Of a stretch of DNA of 64,000 nt, positions 44,150 to 56,220 are shown in pieces. The stretch spans positions 54,351,209 to 54,415,208 of the forward strand of contig CM043971.1 in the NCBI GenBank assembly GCA_014529385.2, in the 5' to 3' direction. The DNA comes from Adiantum capillus-veneris (taxonomy: Eukaryota > Streptophyta > Polypodiopsida > Polypodiales > Pteridaceae). Numbering within the stretch: position 1 is the first letter of the stretch; every line of letters starts with the position of its first letter. The position numbers and the translations under genes are program-made. The notes under the pieces were generated by a model. The model did no database searches and had not been told where the DNA came from. It saw nothing but the letters and a program-made list of their open reading frames with translations.

Positions 44150-44228
44150 GGAATTAGGGTTTCAAGAAAACACACACAGCTTGGAGAAGAAAAAGGAAAC
44201 TCAAGGCACACAACAGAGAGTGTATTTG
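44150..44228. repeat. Copia-3-like LTR fragment (copy c)
   Basis: TTGGAATTAGGGTTTCAAGA and AACAGAGAGTGTAT match copies a and b and 63961; similarity ends after about 80 bp. Confidence 0.7.
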
Positions 44229-44690
44229 TCTCTCCATTCCATTTACACTTTAGCAGTGAAGCAGCTAGACATGAGGTTAGTGCTTGTTGATAGAGTCTAG
44301 AAGTTGAGGACTTGCTAGATCTATTCTCGAGATGTAAAGAGGATTGTGAGTGAGATAGCCAAAAACATTTCATTCTTCGATTTTCTCTATGGGTGAAAGT
44401 GTGGTTTGGTGGTACAAAAAAAGGACCTATTTTTCTTCTACCAATGAAAATGTGGGGATCGGTTTTTTTGTACTTTAGGTCCAAATTTTTCGAACCTTGT
44501 GTTTTTAGATTCTTCTTTTGAAGATCTATCCACTGATATATAGTATGATAGGTAGTTTTTCATGTGACATGTAGAAATTGTAACTCAAAGATTTGTCAAA
44601 GGTGTTGTCAAGGACAATCCTTTTTGTACCACCAAAGCATGCTTTTAGCCCTATGCTTTCGTAGTGCTGTTCCGTTTTTTGGTTTGACTA
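44229..44690. other. Spacer before element C, no gene seen
   Basis: No LTR or primer site of C was found here, so C lacks its 5' end. No coding signal is seen. Confidence 0.45.
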
Positions 44691-47227
44691 CTGTTCTGTT
44701 TGTTTTTATTTCATGTTTCATTTAGTACTTAGGAGTAGGGTAAGTAGAAACTACCACCATCAAATTTGGGTTAAAAGATTGAGGGAAAAAAGACTTAAGA
44801 CCATATTTTGGTAAAAATGACCATAACACTTTGATGGTAGAGACCTCAAAAGTGATCCAAATTCAAAAATTTGTGGATCAAGGGCACCGACATACTCTAT
44901 AGAAGCAATCTGGAAACTCTGGCAAGATTCTGTGGAGGAACATGGATTGTGATCCGTGTACCCCAGAGACCATTTTTGGTGAAAAGCGATCAGTGACATA
45001 TATTGTGCATCAGTGGAAAACTACTCTGATCTAGTTTGCTTGAAAGAAAAACTCAAAAATCACATCAGAATTGACTATTAGGGCAAAACCAATAAAAACA
45101 GGGATTCAGACACAAAATTGGGCAAATCTTGAGATTTTGGGATCCAAATTCAAAAAGGGGTAAGATTTGGCTTCTACAGGGCATAGAAAACTAGTAGAAC
45201 AAAATTCATGAAAACATACTGCCAAACATGGATCGCGATCCATCTACCTTTTGCATTTGGGGCTGATATTTAACAAGTACATCCCTAATAACTAGTGGAA
45301 CAACTTTGCCAAAAGGGACCATAGGCAAAAATTGAAAAAAGTTGGTCAAAATAGCCAAAAACAAAAACTAGTCAAAAACCACGACGGACAAAAAAACTTG
45401 CTTTTGAATAACAAAAACTAGTCCAAATCCAAAACTTTTGATACCATAGCATCCAGTAAACATGTTAATCCTAATGGTACCAAGGAAAGTCAATTTGGCT
45501 TCATAACATGGATCGCGATCCACGTGTCTTCTGAAAAAAGTTTGAATTTTTTTTGGCTGAGATTGAGCAATAGGTAGATGAGACAAAGAAAAACACTTTT
45601 CCCAAAGTAACCATATGCAAAAAAGTTTAAAAAAAGTGGTCAAAAGAGCCAGAAACGGTTCATTGTCAAAACTGTCACAGTAGACTGTAGAAGTCAGTTT
45701 TGGTAGGGCAAAACTGATTCAGATTTAAAATGATTTGTGGAGCAAGCTACAAACATCATAAGCTATCAGCACACCAAAGATCAAGTCCAAAAGTGGTGGA
45801 ACATGGATCGCGATCCATGTACCCCTGAGAAATTTTTGGACAGAAACTTTTCTAGCTTGCAGAGACCATTGTGAACAAAAGTCCCCAAATAAATTTTGTC
45901 AAAAGAGTTCAAAAAATTGGTGAAAAGAGCCAAAGATAGTTCAAGGTGAAAATCCTAAATCAAAATTGTGAATTGACTTTTTCTTGACCTAAAGTGATCC
46001 AAATCACACAAAAACCATATAGCAGGGATCAAGACACCAATGGCAAGCTGTGTGCGAAGTTTCATTACCATCTAGCATAGAGGTACATGGATCGTGATCC
46101 ATGTTCCTTTGTCACAGACTGATACCATATTTGCACCATAGCTAGAGCCCATCACAAGGAGTCTAGTGGTCTTTTTAAAGCTGAATTTGGATATCAAAAA
46201 CCAAACCAAAAGCCCAGAACTGCCAAGTACTCTGAGCAAGTGCCAGAATTGACATAACTTTCAATCCAGAGGTCCATTTTCAAAAATTTTGATACCATAG
46301 GACCTACTAATCAAGCTGAGTCTGATGGTACCAAGAAAAGCCAGTTTGGCCTCCAAACATGGATCGTGATCCATGTACCCTTAGTGACAGCTTGACTTGA
46401 AACTTTCCAAACCAGTAGTGCATACACAAGGAAATATATCCCCAAGTCTTGTTTTGGAAAAAATTGAGAAAATTTGGGTCAAAAGGAAGCAAAATAGGTG
46501 ACATACAGAAAATCATAGTCCATACCTAGTATTGGCCATTTGACCTATCAAACCAAGTTCAAATTCAAAAAGATTTGAGATTTAACTTGTGGACATACTC
46601 AGGAACAAGCTTCCAAGAGATATGTGGTTGAACATGGATCGCGATCCATGTACCTTAACCTCAGAATTTGATACAGATTGGCATAGAGTCTGCATATGAC
46701 CTTATCTACACACAATAAAATTTCAAAAAATTTGGAGAAAAAAATTTGATAGATAGAGGAGCATGGATCGCGATCCATGTATCTTAGCATAGTGGGGGTA
46801 TCTGACTTGATGATCTTGTAGACATACTTGAGAACATCCCAAAACTCAAGTTTGAGCTAAAAATACCTTATGGAGACCAAGATACAGGCCAAAGTTCCAA
46901 TGTTCTGGTCCTGAGACTGCCTTGAGTGTTGTTTCAAGTGCAGTTTACTAAAATTTCTCTAGCTATTGATAACTCCAAATTGAGTCAGGTATATCCAGGA
47001 AGAAAGCTTGCGGGAAATAGCACACACGGTTTTGGTATTAGAGCTGAGTTTTTCTAGGTTTCCTAAATCCAAATTTTTAGGGTACCCAGGACCAGTTTCC
47101 AGAAACCAAAAAAGTCACAAAGACCTAACTTCTGAGAGACCCGATCAAGGGCAAAAAAGGAAAGGTTGCACTAAGCTAGAGAGGACTTCTTAGGGATTAT
47201 CTTGAGAGTTTTGAGTGAGTCTTAATC
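44691..47227 (+). repeat. Leader of C with an array of eight palindromes at about 280-bp steps
   Basis: CATGGATCGCGATCCATG or a close variant starts at 44941, 45227, 45507, 45802, 46086, 46358, 46633 and 46762. Steps are 286, 280, 295, 284, 272, 275 and 129 bp. Each copy is usually followed by TACC or a close variant. Most core variants change a CpG C or G only (GATCGTGATC, GATTGTGATC). Sequence between copies is weakly repeated (AAATTTGG, GTCAAAAG-GCC, TACCA-AGAAAG). No long coding frame is present before 47228. Confidence 0.95.
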
Positions 47228-47689
47228 ATGACAAATCATCCACCACCAGGGTTTTCTACTCCACTTAGAGACATGAAAAATGCAACATACGTTGCAACGC
47301 CTTCAACAAGGGGACTAGGAGCATACCTAGAGGAGAGACACCCCCTGATAAACAAACCAAACGTAAGATTCATTAAATCCATTGAATCCATGAGAGTGAT
47401 TACAAATTACGCTCATGAGGGCTTGTATAGGTTCACAAATGGAGATCCATATATCTTCTACAGGTGTGTAGAACCCAATGCCAGAGAGTTGACCACCCAT
47501 AAGAATCTCTATGCGTTCACGTGTACAGATGCCAACGGAGTGCAAGTTTTTATGGTAGATAAGTATGGAAGAGAGTACAAACTTGTCAATCCAATTGACT
47601 TAGAACAATACACATACAAGGGTACTATGATCTCTACTTACTTTCAAGGATTCCACCTAGATTTTTTTGAAGACGAGACGAGAGCATGA
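47228..47689 (+). pseudogene. N-terminal Gag module of C
   Basis: From the ATG at 47228 (MTNHPPPGFSTPL) the frame reaches YRFTNGDPYIFYRCVEPNAR and NLYAFTCTDANG, then VDKYGREYKLVNPIDLEQY. It matches the module in X and A in content and order. It ends with TGA inside the ATGA that starts the next frame (47686-47689). As A has both parts in one frame, I read this as a frameshift rather than a designed overlap. Confidence 0.75.
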
Positions 47690-48159
47690 GAGACGTCTTT
47701 CCAAGAGACCACAAATTGGTTAGATTAGTGATTGAACCACAACAATTAAGACCATATCAAGTGGCTATATGTGTCAAGACAAAGTACAATGGGTTAGAGG
47801 ATCAATATGCTCATGTCTCACTCTGCAAACAAGTTTTGAGGGTTGAACAGATTGTAGATTTCCATACTCAATATGAGGGATTTGGGTTGAAATTGGAAGG
47901 AACAGCGTTGAGTTGGTTCCAACCACTAAATAGAGATGATTTTCCCAACATAGCACAACTCTTACAAGAATTTATGGAGGATTTCTCAAAAAGGGGAATC
48001 AAACACAACACAGTGTCCCAAATCTACACTTCAAATAGAAAAAGAATGAAAAAGTGAAGGAAGCTCTACTTCGCTTCAAACAGTATATAGACAGATGTCA
48101 TGTGAGAGAGCTACTACAAGATGAAAGGCTATCAGTTCTCTCCATAGAGGGCTTGAGGA
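47686..48159 (+). pseudogene. Gag capsid core of C
   Basis: Blocks LRPYQVAICVKTKYNGLEDQ, EGFGLKLEGTALSWFQPLNR and RGIKHNTVSQIYTSNRK match X. A shift near 48050 leads into the LIEGLRN-like stretch near 48150. Expected role: capsid assembly. Confidence 0.85.
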
Positions 48160-49372
48160 ATGAAACTCGACCTACATTTAAAAGGATGCACGACGTTCGA
48201 TCATGTCATTAGAGAAGCTCTATATCTAGCTGACAATTGCAAGGTCTACGGAGAGGTGACTGAAGATACAGACAACACAACTAGTAGTGCTTCATCTCCA
48301 AAGAGCGAATCAACAACAAAGAGAGATGTTCAAACTCCTTGGGAACCAGTCATTGATCAAGTGGTCAAGGGGGTGATTAGAAGAATAAACCAAGGCTACC
48401 AACAAAACCTAAATGTGTGACAACCTGAATTGAGGAGATGTAACACTTGTGGAGGGGATCACCCCATTCCATAGTGTAGCACTCAGCCAAAGCCACAACG
48501 TGTGCTAGGGCAACAACCAACTCTTCTGAGTGATGGTAGAGTAGTAGTCAATTATCCTCAACCAGCACATGTGCCACAACCTACAAGAAATCAGTACTCC
48601 ATGGATATAAATACACTCATGTTCATAGCCAATCAGGAGTATGGTTTGAAGAACATTCTTATCAGGCAAGAAAAACCATTAGGTGGATCACCACCTATGA
48701 AACAAGAAGGTCCATGCTATGAGTGTGGAGGTGATCATTGGGTACAAAGTTGTCCAAACAGCGGTCCACAAATAGGATTATTTGTATTCTGTGTTGTTGT
48801 GGGAGAGACCATCTAAGCCAACACTGTGTTGTTGTGGGAGAGACCAACACTGTGCTAAGAATCTGGACTACAAGGGAAAAGAAACAATGATTTTTGTAGG
48901 CATGATGCCTTCTTCAAGTGGATCCGAGGTAGAAACCTCAATTCCTTTAAACATAATGACTCGAGCTCAAGCTCAAGAAGCTGCTAAAAATGCAATCATT
49001 GAGGAGGAAGCCACATTGCCTATTCAAACATAAATCAAAAACTTATCGATGAGAAGAAGAAGAAGAAAATCATGGAAATCCAAACGAGACAAAATGAAAG
49101 GAAAGAGGCTACAAGAGAAAGCTGCTTTGGAAACTAAATTGAATCGAACAAGAGAGCAGCTTAGACAAGAGCAAGAAACGAACAAGAACGCAAAGGGGCC
49201 TAAAGAGTCAAAGACTAACTCGAGAGGTTCAGTCTTGGTGGACAAAGTCTTTGAGCGTTTAGATGCAATTTTGAAGGCCTATGAAGCTAGGCTAAAACCC
49301 AATCAAACCCAAGAGGATAGATGGTTAATATATCCTCATCCAGGGTATGAAAAAGAGAGGTTGCAAATGTGA
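48160..49372 (+). pseudogene. C-terminal Gag (nucleocapsid) of C
   Basis: LHLKGCTTFDHVIREALYL closes the capsid. Then follow CNTCGGDHPIP (about 48440), CYECGGDHWVQSCP (about 48720) and a third knuckle broken by a 36-40 bp tandem duplication (GTGTTGTTGTGGGAGAGACC at 48790 and 48825). The basic stretch RRRRRKSWKSKRDKMKGKR matches X. Four frames are needed to read it, so it is inactive. Confidence 0.82.
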
Positions 49373-50085
49373 AAGGAGATCATCCAGAAGGCCCAAGCTC
49401 TTATGGAACCATATTCCACATGCTCCAAAGATAGTGGGGCACGAATTGCCATTGCAACCAAAGAGATATGAAAAAATGGGGGTGGATGGATACGTGGAGA
49501 GACCAATAGGAATATTAGAACAAATCATTGTATCCTCTTGTGGCATTGTATCCTCTTGTGGCATTGAGTATGAGAACACCTTTGCCATAATGAATTTCGA
49601 CAAGAGTAGCAACTTTGATATCATACTGGGTAGACCATTCATGCATCAATTCAAAATGGTACAAGATTGGGGCTATGACTACATATACCTAAGACACAAG
49701 GATGTCACTACAAAGATCAGTGTCACGGACCATAGTTATAGAGATGTGGAACAAACCTTTGGAGAGGAATTAAACTCCACAATTGACCAAGAAGGAGAAA
49801 TACCTGCTTGGCTGCAAAACAAAGCTCACAATTGGACATGTGGAGCTTCTGAGGGTGGTAGTTTGAAAAAGGAGGATTGCATTCATGATAGGTCAGTACA
49901 AGACGAGGAATATGTACCAAATCCTTTTCCAGAGGAGTTATTTGAACCCTTTGGATTAGATCAAATACTGGCGACTCTTGATGTTTGAGTAAATGAGGTG
50001 ATATATACCAAATTTGGTGATGATGATGGCTATGATATAACTCCCTTATTTACAATAAAGGTGTTGAAGGAAGATATCAAGGTTT
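49373..50085 (+). pseudogene. Protease C-terminal part and following segment of C
   Basis: NFDIILGRPFMHQFKMVQDW is the end of a retropepsin. Before it IIVSSCGIVSSCGIEYENTF contains an 18-bp in-frame tandem repeat (GTATCCTCTTGTGGCATT at 49529 and 49547). After it DHSYRDVEQTFGEELNSTID and CGASEGGSLKKEDCI match X. The DSG or DTG active site is not visible. The frame ends with a TGA in place at 49986, then continues to the copia-2 insertion site. Confidence 0.75.
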
Positions 50086-50277
50086 TGTTGGGGTATAAAG
50101 CCCAATGTGGTCGCCCAGGTAAGTGGGCGGGCCACCAGGTATGTACACATATTCTTTTGTAAAAACCTAATAAGAACTCACTATGCTCTACACATTACAG
50201 TAGAGCGAGTTCACCATATCGTCATTCTCTTCTTCTCGCACTCTCTCTCGCGTCACACTTCTACTCGTACTCCTTCA
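50086..50277 (+). repeat. 5' LTR of copia-2
   Basis: The repeat begins TGTTGGGGTATAAAGCCCAA and ends CTCGTACTCCTTCA. The short length and TG...CA ends are typical for copia. Confidence 0.96.
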
Positions 50278-50279
50278 AC

Positions 50280-50291
50280 TGGTATCAGAGC
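50280..50291 (+). promoter_or_regulatory. Primer binding site, initiator Met tRNA (copia-2)
   Basis: TGGTATCAGAGC lies two bases after the LTR, complementary to the 3' end of initiator Met tRNA. Confidence 0.95.
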
Positions 50292-51364
50292 TCAGATCGA
50301 GGCTCGGGGCAGCATTTGCAGGTAGCCAGAGTCACCTGCTCAGATTGGAGTGAGATTCGACAGGCGAAGACACGGCCCCAAATCTTGTGGGTATGCCCAA
50401 AGGGCTCTGTGCTCTCAGAATTTCATTATGAGGTCATCTCGGCCATCGTTCGGCTTCGACAAAGTTCTGCGCAGGCCGTTTTCGACTACGTGGTCTCAGT
50501 GGGTGCAGATCCGACTCTGCAAATTTGGGGTTTCGGCCTACGACTATAGGTGATGAGGATATCGGCACTCCCAGAGTGTTGATTTGTGGTTGTCTACACA
50601 TCGAAGGACGGCTCACAGTTCTTGGAGGCATGTCACATACGACACGGGCGCATCTACACACAGACTGTAGGCAACATCCACTAGTTCATCAGGTAGCTTG
50701 TGTTTGCTGCTTGATATTCAGATTTCATCTTGACATTGCAGGTACTTCCACATGGGATGTATTGTCAGAGATGATGTATGTTTGTTGAGGGTTTGCTGAC
50801 TGTGAGTCACGCAGCAAACAACCGCCGCAGCGGTTACAGCATATAGTGGGAAATTTGTGGATGTATGATTTTGTGGGAAGTCTGTGTACTATCAGATTTA
50901 CTGTAGCCTTTGTTGAGGGTCGAGTGAGGTTTTATTGAGCTGGGGGATTCTCGAATGTTGAGATTCTTTCGGTGATACAGGTCTTGGAGCGATCCCTCGA
51001 GCACCCTTAGATAGGCAGCTAGGATGTGTTGATTGTGAGTTAGACAGTTGGGATTGCATCTTTGCTTTACTGCCATTGAGGCATTGTCGCAGTCTATGCT
51101 TATAGGATAGTGACAGGACAGTGAGAGACAATACAGGTGCAGAACAGGTTTACCCACAGCTTACAGTGTTAGAGAGACAGTGGTTTTTTGAGCTTTTTTT
51201 TGAGTACACCAGAGCCATTTTACAAAGGAGACTCTACCGAAATTTATGCAGAATCTGAAGCTTCCTTGGTTCATTTGACAGGTTGATATTGGTTCGAAGG
51301 TCAGTTTACAGGGGAAACTCTGCCGAATTGTTCCCAGGAAAGTAAACTACTGTGAAGCGTAGCT
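50292..51364 (+). other. Leader of copia-2, no gene seen
   Basis: This 1.07-kb untranslated leader contains only short frames without domains. A weak duplication (TTTACA-GG-GA-ACTCT-CCGAA near 51218 and 51307) is visible. Confidence 0.6.
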
Positions 51365-54300
51365 ATGGCTGGATCACAGGACACTGCTCTTCACAATATC
51401 AAGAAGCTGGATGGAACCAATTTCCCATTGTGGAAGAAGCAGATTTGGAACGTGTTGGTACAAAAGAAGCAGATAAAACCTATAAAGCTCAAGGGGATAA
51501 AACCAGAAGATATGGACGAAGATGAATGGAGCGAAATGGATGAATTGGCACTTTCTACCATTATGCTAACTTTGACAGAAAGCGTTTACTTCAATGTAGC
51601 AGACGAGATGTCAGCTTATGAAGCATGGACAAAGCTGAGTGATCTTTATGAGAAGCAGAGTGCAGCTTCACAGGTATACTGGCTTAAGAAGCTTGTTGAC
51701 TTGAAGATGAAAGAAGGGACCCCTATGTCCAATCATCTCAATGAATTCAACACCATCTACAGTCAGTTGTCAGCTCAAGGTGTCAAGTTTGATAAACCTG
51801 TTAGAGCTATGTTCCTGTTGATCACATTGCCGAAAAGTTGGGACACTTTTTGCACAGCTTTGAGTAATTTTGCACCTCCAGATGGTTTGAACATAGCAGG
51901 TGTAGAAGGAAGTCTGCTTACTGAAGAAACCAATAGAAAGACAATGGACAAAGGCAAAGGAACAGCCTTAGTTGTCAGGGGAAGGAGCAAAGAAAAGTAC
52001 AAAGGTGGAAAGAGGAATCGGTCTCGTAGCAAGTCCCGCAGTGCTAAAGGTAAGAGTGACATAGAATGCTACCATTGTGGCAAGAAGGGTCACATGAAAA
52101 GAGACTGCAGAGAATGGAAAGCAAAAAAAGGCAAAGAGAAAGCTGAAGACCATGGTGAGAAGAACAAGTCCTCATTGAAGATTCAAGAAATAAATGTGAC
52201 AAACATTGTTGCAGAGGATGACAGTCTAGTGTCAGGAGACATCTACTTCTTGAAGAATACAATGGACTCAGCTCTTCTTATAGCATCTGATGGAATTGCA
52301 CTGAGTGACTGGATTATAGACTCAGGGGCATCACTTCATGTGTCTCCAAACAAGGAGTGGTTTACCTCTTATGTGACCACTAAAGATCATGTTCGGCTAG
52401 GCAATGGGCAGACATGTGAGATCTTAGGTGTTGGAGATTTTCAATTGAAGTTTCAGAATGGCTCTTCTTTCACGCTGAAGAATGTGAGACATGTTCCCGC
52501 AATTACAAAGAGCTTGATCAGCACAGGTTTACTTGATGATGTTGGCTACGTCACCACTTTTGGACAGAACATGTGGAAGATATCCAAGGGTTCTATGACA
52601 GTAGCACATGGAGTAAAGTCTGGAGGACTTTACATGATTTATGTATCAAATGTCTCTAAAAATGTGATCAATGTAACCGAGCAGCCGAACGTTTCTTTGT
52701 GGCATAGCCGGTTAGGACATATGTCCAAGAAGGGAATGGAAATCTTGTCTCGTTCTGGTTATTTGCCTGGCTTTTCATTTAATGATTTTGAATTCTGTGA
52801 ACATTGTCTGTATGGTAAGCAAACACAGCAGCCACATAAGCATAGAAGCAGAAGAAGAGATACACAGTTGGCACTTGTTCATAGTGATTTGTGTGGACCT
52901 ATGCCTAACCTATCTCCAGGGGGAGCTTCTTACTTTATGACATTTATAGATGATTTCTCGAGGAAAGTATGGGTTTACTTTCTCAAGCACAAGGATGAAG
53001 CGTTTAGTGTTTTCAAAACGTTTGTGACACTTGTGGAGAATCAGAGTGGCAAGAAGCTTAAATGATTACGCACTGACAATGGTGGAGAGTATGTTTCAAA
53101 GGCCTTTGAGGACTTTTGTGAGTCAAAAGGTATAAAACGTGAACTTACTGCTCCTTACAATCCTCCTCAAAATGGTGTTGCTGAGAGGATGAATAGGACC
53201 ATACAAGAGAAGGTCAGAAGTATGTTGTCTAATGCACAGCTGCCAAATGGGTTTTGGGCTGAAGCTGTATCAACAGCTGTTCGTCTTGTAAATAGATCTC
53301 CTAGCAAGGTTTTGCAGAAGGATTCAGTGCCAGAGATGGTATGGTCAAGCAAAGTGCCCTCATACAAGCATCTCAGAGTCTTTGGCTGTGAGGCATATAC
53401 TCACGTTCCAAAGGAATTTAGTAACAAACTTGAGCCAAAGAGTGGAAAGTGCATATTTCTAGGCTATGGTAATTCTGGTGAGATGGGGTACAAACTTTGG
53501 GATCCCGAATCCAGAAAGGTTATCCACAGAAATGATGTTCACTTTAATGAATCCAAATATCATTCTAAACCAGAGAGGGTTGAGGAGATTAGAAGAGTTG
53601 TCTTCCAAGAAGATGGACCTGCACGTGCAAGACAAAATGTCAGGGCTCAAGAGGAGCAAGGACAGGATAGATTGGAACCACAGTTTTTGGTTGAGCCTTA
53701 GCCACCTATTTTGCGTAGATCTGGACGTATCACGTGACCTCCTGATTGGTTTGTTCCGTCTATGAACTATGTCATGTTGACTGATTGCAATGAGCCTTTA
53801 TGTTACAAGGAAGCAGTGCAAATGAAGGACTCCGGGAATTGGCAATTGGCCATGCAGTCAGAGATGACAGCTCTGCATAAAAACCAGACATGGAAGCTAG
53901 TTAAATTACCACAGGGCAAAAAGGCTCTACCTTGTAAATGGGTTTACAGGTATAAGATCACCGCTCATGATAGTCAGCGAAAATACAAAGCAAGGCTTGT
54001 TGCCAAGGGCTTTAAGCAAGAACAAGGCATTGACTTTGATGAAGTCTTCTCTCCGGTGGTCAAGATGACTACATTGAGATGCTTTCTTGCATTGGTTGCC
54101 ATATTAGATTTGGTGTTGCACCAAATGGATGTCAAGACAGCGTTCCTGCATGGTAATTTAGATGTGGAAATTTACATGCAGCAGCCATAAGGGTTTGTTG
54201 AGAAAGGCTAGGAAGATTTGGTATGCCACTTGTTAAAGAGTCTTTATGGCTTAAAACAATCACCGAGGGCATGGTACCATAAATTCCACAAGTTTATGCT

Positions 54301-55345
54301 TTCTCAAGGCTACAAACGTAGTGAGTTCGATCACTGTCTATATACAAAGAAGGCTAAGGATGGTAGTTGGCTGATCCTTATTTTGTATGTGGATGACATG
54401 TTGATTGCTGGCAAGCACTTGGAAGAAATTTCAGCTTTGAAGTCAAAGATGGCAAAATCGTTTGACATGAAAGACATGGGTGAGGAAAGTCATATACTTG
54501 GTATGCGCATTGAGAGAGACAAATCAAAGAAGTTGATTTGGTTATCTCAAACAGAGTATATTGACAAGGTTTTGTAACGTTTCAATATGGAGAAGGGAAA
54601 GGCATTGAGTGTTCCATTGCCACCATATGTGAAACTTAGCAAACAAGATTGTCCTGTGTCTGAGGAAGAACATGCTGAAATCGATAAGATTCCATATGCT
54701 TCTGCAGTGGGTAGTTTGATGTATGCAATGATTGCTACTCACCCAGACATTGCATTTGCAGTGGGAGTAGTAAGTCGATACATGTCAAACCCAGGCAAGA
54801 AACATTGGGAGGCAGTGAAAGGAATATTGAGATACCTGAAAGCTACAAAGAGTATGCGTATATGCTATGGGAGTCAGGAGCTAAGTGTAAAGGGTTTTAC
54901 AGACTCAGATTAATCAGGTGACTTAGACAACCGAAGGTCTACGTTAGGTTATATCTTTACATTGGCTGGTGGAGCAGTATCATGGCGTTCTAGATTACAA
55001 GATTGTGTTACTCAGTCTACTATAGAGTCTGAATATGTTGCAGCATCAGAGGCATGCAAAAAATCAATTTGGCTTAATCTACTAGTAACAAATTTGGGAA
55101 TCCAAGAAGAGATGCCTGTGTTATATTGTGATAGTCAAAGTGCTATACAATTGGCTCGCAATCCAGTTTATCACTCAAAGACAAAGCATGTGGATGTGAA
55201 GTATCATTTCATCAGGGAAATGCTCGAGGATAAGCAACTTCAGATTGTCAAAGTTCACACCACAGAAAATCCTGCTGATCTACTGACAAAAGGACTTCCC
55301 TCAGAGAGCTTTGTGCATTTTCGCAAGCAGTTAGGTGTAGGTTAG
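51365..55345 (+). pseudogene. Gag-Pol polyprotein of copia-2, seven stops, no frameshift
   Basis: Starting MAGSQDTALHNIKKLDGTNF, domains follow in one frame: Gag, CCHC knuckle CYHCGKKGHMKRDC (about residue 235), protease WIIDSGASLHVSP (about 318), pre-integrase zinc (WHSRLGHMSKKG, CEHCLYGKQ), integrase (LVHSDLCGPM, RTDNGGEY, NPPQNGVAERMNRT), RT (CKWVYRYKI, MDVKTAFLHG, LYVDDMLIAG) and RNase H (CDSQSAIQLARNPVYHSKTK). Stops lie at 53063, 53699, 53735, 54188, 54209, 54575 and 54911. All catalytic residues I can place are retained. About 1326 codons, a normal copia length. Confidence 0.95.
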
Positions 55346-55419
55346 TACATCACTTCTCTACATGTCTTGTATATTAGCTTGTATAGTAGCTTCTCTCACA
55401 CTTAAAGTACCGCATTGGA

Positions 55420-55434
55420 CTTTAAGTGGGAGGT
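55420..55434 (+). promoter_or_regulatory. Polypurine tract of copia-2
   Basis: TTTAAGTGGGAGGT directly precedes the 3' LTR. Confidence 0.85.
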
Positions 55435-55626
55435 TGTTGGGGTATAAAGCCCAATGTGGTCGCCCAGGTAAGTGGGCGGGCCGCCAGGTATGCACACATA
55501 TTCTTTTGTAAAAACCTAATAAGAACTCACTATGCTCTACACATTATAGTAGAGCGAGTTCACCATATCGTCGTGCTCTTCTTCTCGCACTCTCTCTCGC
55601 GTCACACTTCCGCTCGTACTCCTTCA
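55435..55626 (+). repeat. 3' LTR of copia-2
   Basis: This matches 50086-50277 at 185 of 192 positions and is followed by the GGTTT duplication. Confidence 0.96.
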
Positions 55627-56220
55627 GGTTTGTGAGTGTGAAAGAAAAAAAGGTGAGACAGATGGCATGAGGCAAAAATGAAAATGAAGGAAGCAGAGGA
55701 ACCACAAGAATATGTCATCATTGACAAACCTGAAGAATCACCAGAAGCTATTTCAAAGAACTCGACTACAAAAAAAGCACAACTGAAAGCAGATGAAGGA
55801 GCAAAGTTTCCAACTTCATCAAATTTTCAACAAACACAAGATCAAAAGAAGAAGAGGGACAAGGAAGAAGATCGTTTGTCTTCTACGATGATCAAATTTA
55901 GCATATGCAAAGAAACAGGACTCAAAACCACATGTTCAACTGTGATAGATCCAAAAGCGACAAAGAATCTAATGACTTATGGAACGTGGATCATTATGGG
56001 AACGCCACCAATCAAAGAGCTAGAGGACATCGTCTACACAAGTTCAAAAATGTTGATTCCTAGCTTCGGAGTGGCAAAAATTGTACTTTCCACATAATTG
56101 ACTCTCATCATATCAAAGAGAGTCTGATCTTGACAGAAAGTTGGAGGAACATCTTCTTTCAACCACAAGGTAAATCTTCAGCAAAAACACCATCAAAAAC
56201 CCCAAAACCACCTCAAGTCA
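55627..56220 (+). pseudogene. Second reading frame of C, first part; possible protease-like fold
   Basis: Removing copia-2, the post-protease frame runs through VCECERKKGETDGM to a stop at about 55678, where ATGAAAATG opens a new frame of 139 codons. It is Lys/Glu-rich, then reads STMIKFSICKETGLKTTCST, VIDPKATKNLMTYGTW and FGVAKIVLST. The last part resembles the strand order of a retropepsin with DPKA where DSGA or DTGA would be, so it would be inactive. This is a weak resemblance. No neighbour helps to identify it. The frame breaks at 56097. Confidence 0.4.

Larger units (their letters stand above)
50086..55626 (+). mobile_element. Ty1/copia element copia-2, complete in structure, inserted in C
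   Basis: Two 192-bp LTRs (50086-50277, 55435-55626), a Met-tRNA primer site, one gag-pol frame and a polypurine tract are all present. The 5-bp target duplication GGTTT (50081-50085, 55627-55631) is perfect. LTRs differ at 7 of 192 positions, six of them transitions. The coding frame has seven premature stops but no frameshift. Confidence 0.96.

Noticed and set aside
44941-46783. Regularly spaced palindromes considered as a CRISPR array
   Set aside because: Spacing of about 280 bp, plant context and diverged repeated spacers exclude it.
47686-47689. ATGA overlap between two gag frames in C considered as programmed frameshift or coupled start
   Set aside because: X shows a different frame offset at this place and A has both parts in one frame, so ordinary frameshift decay is simpler.
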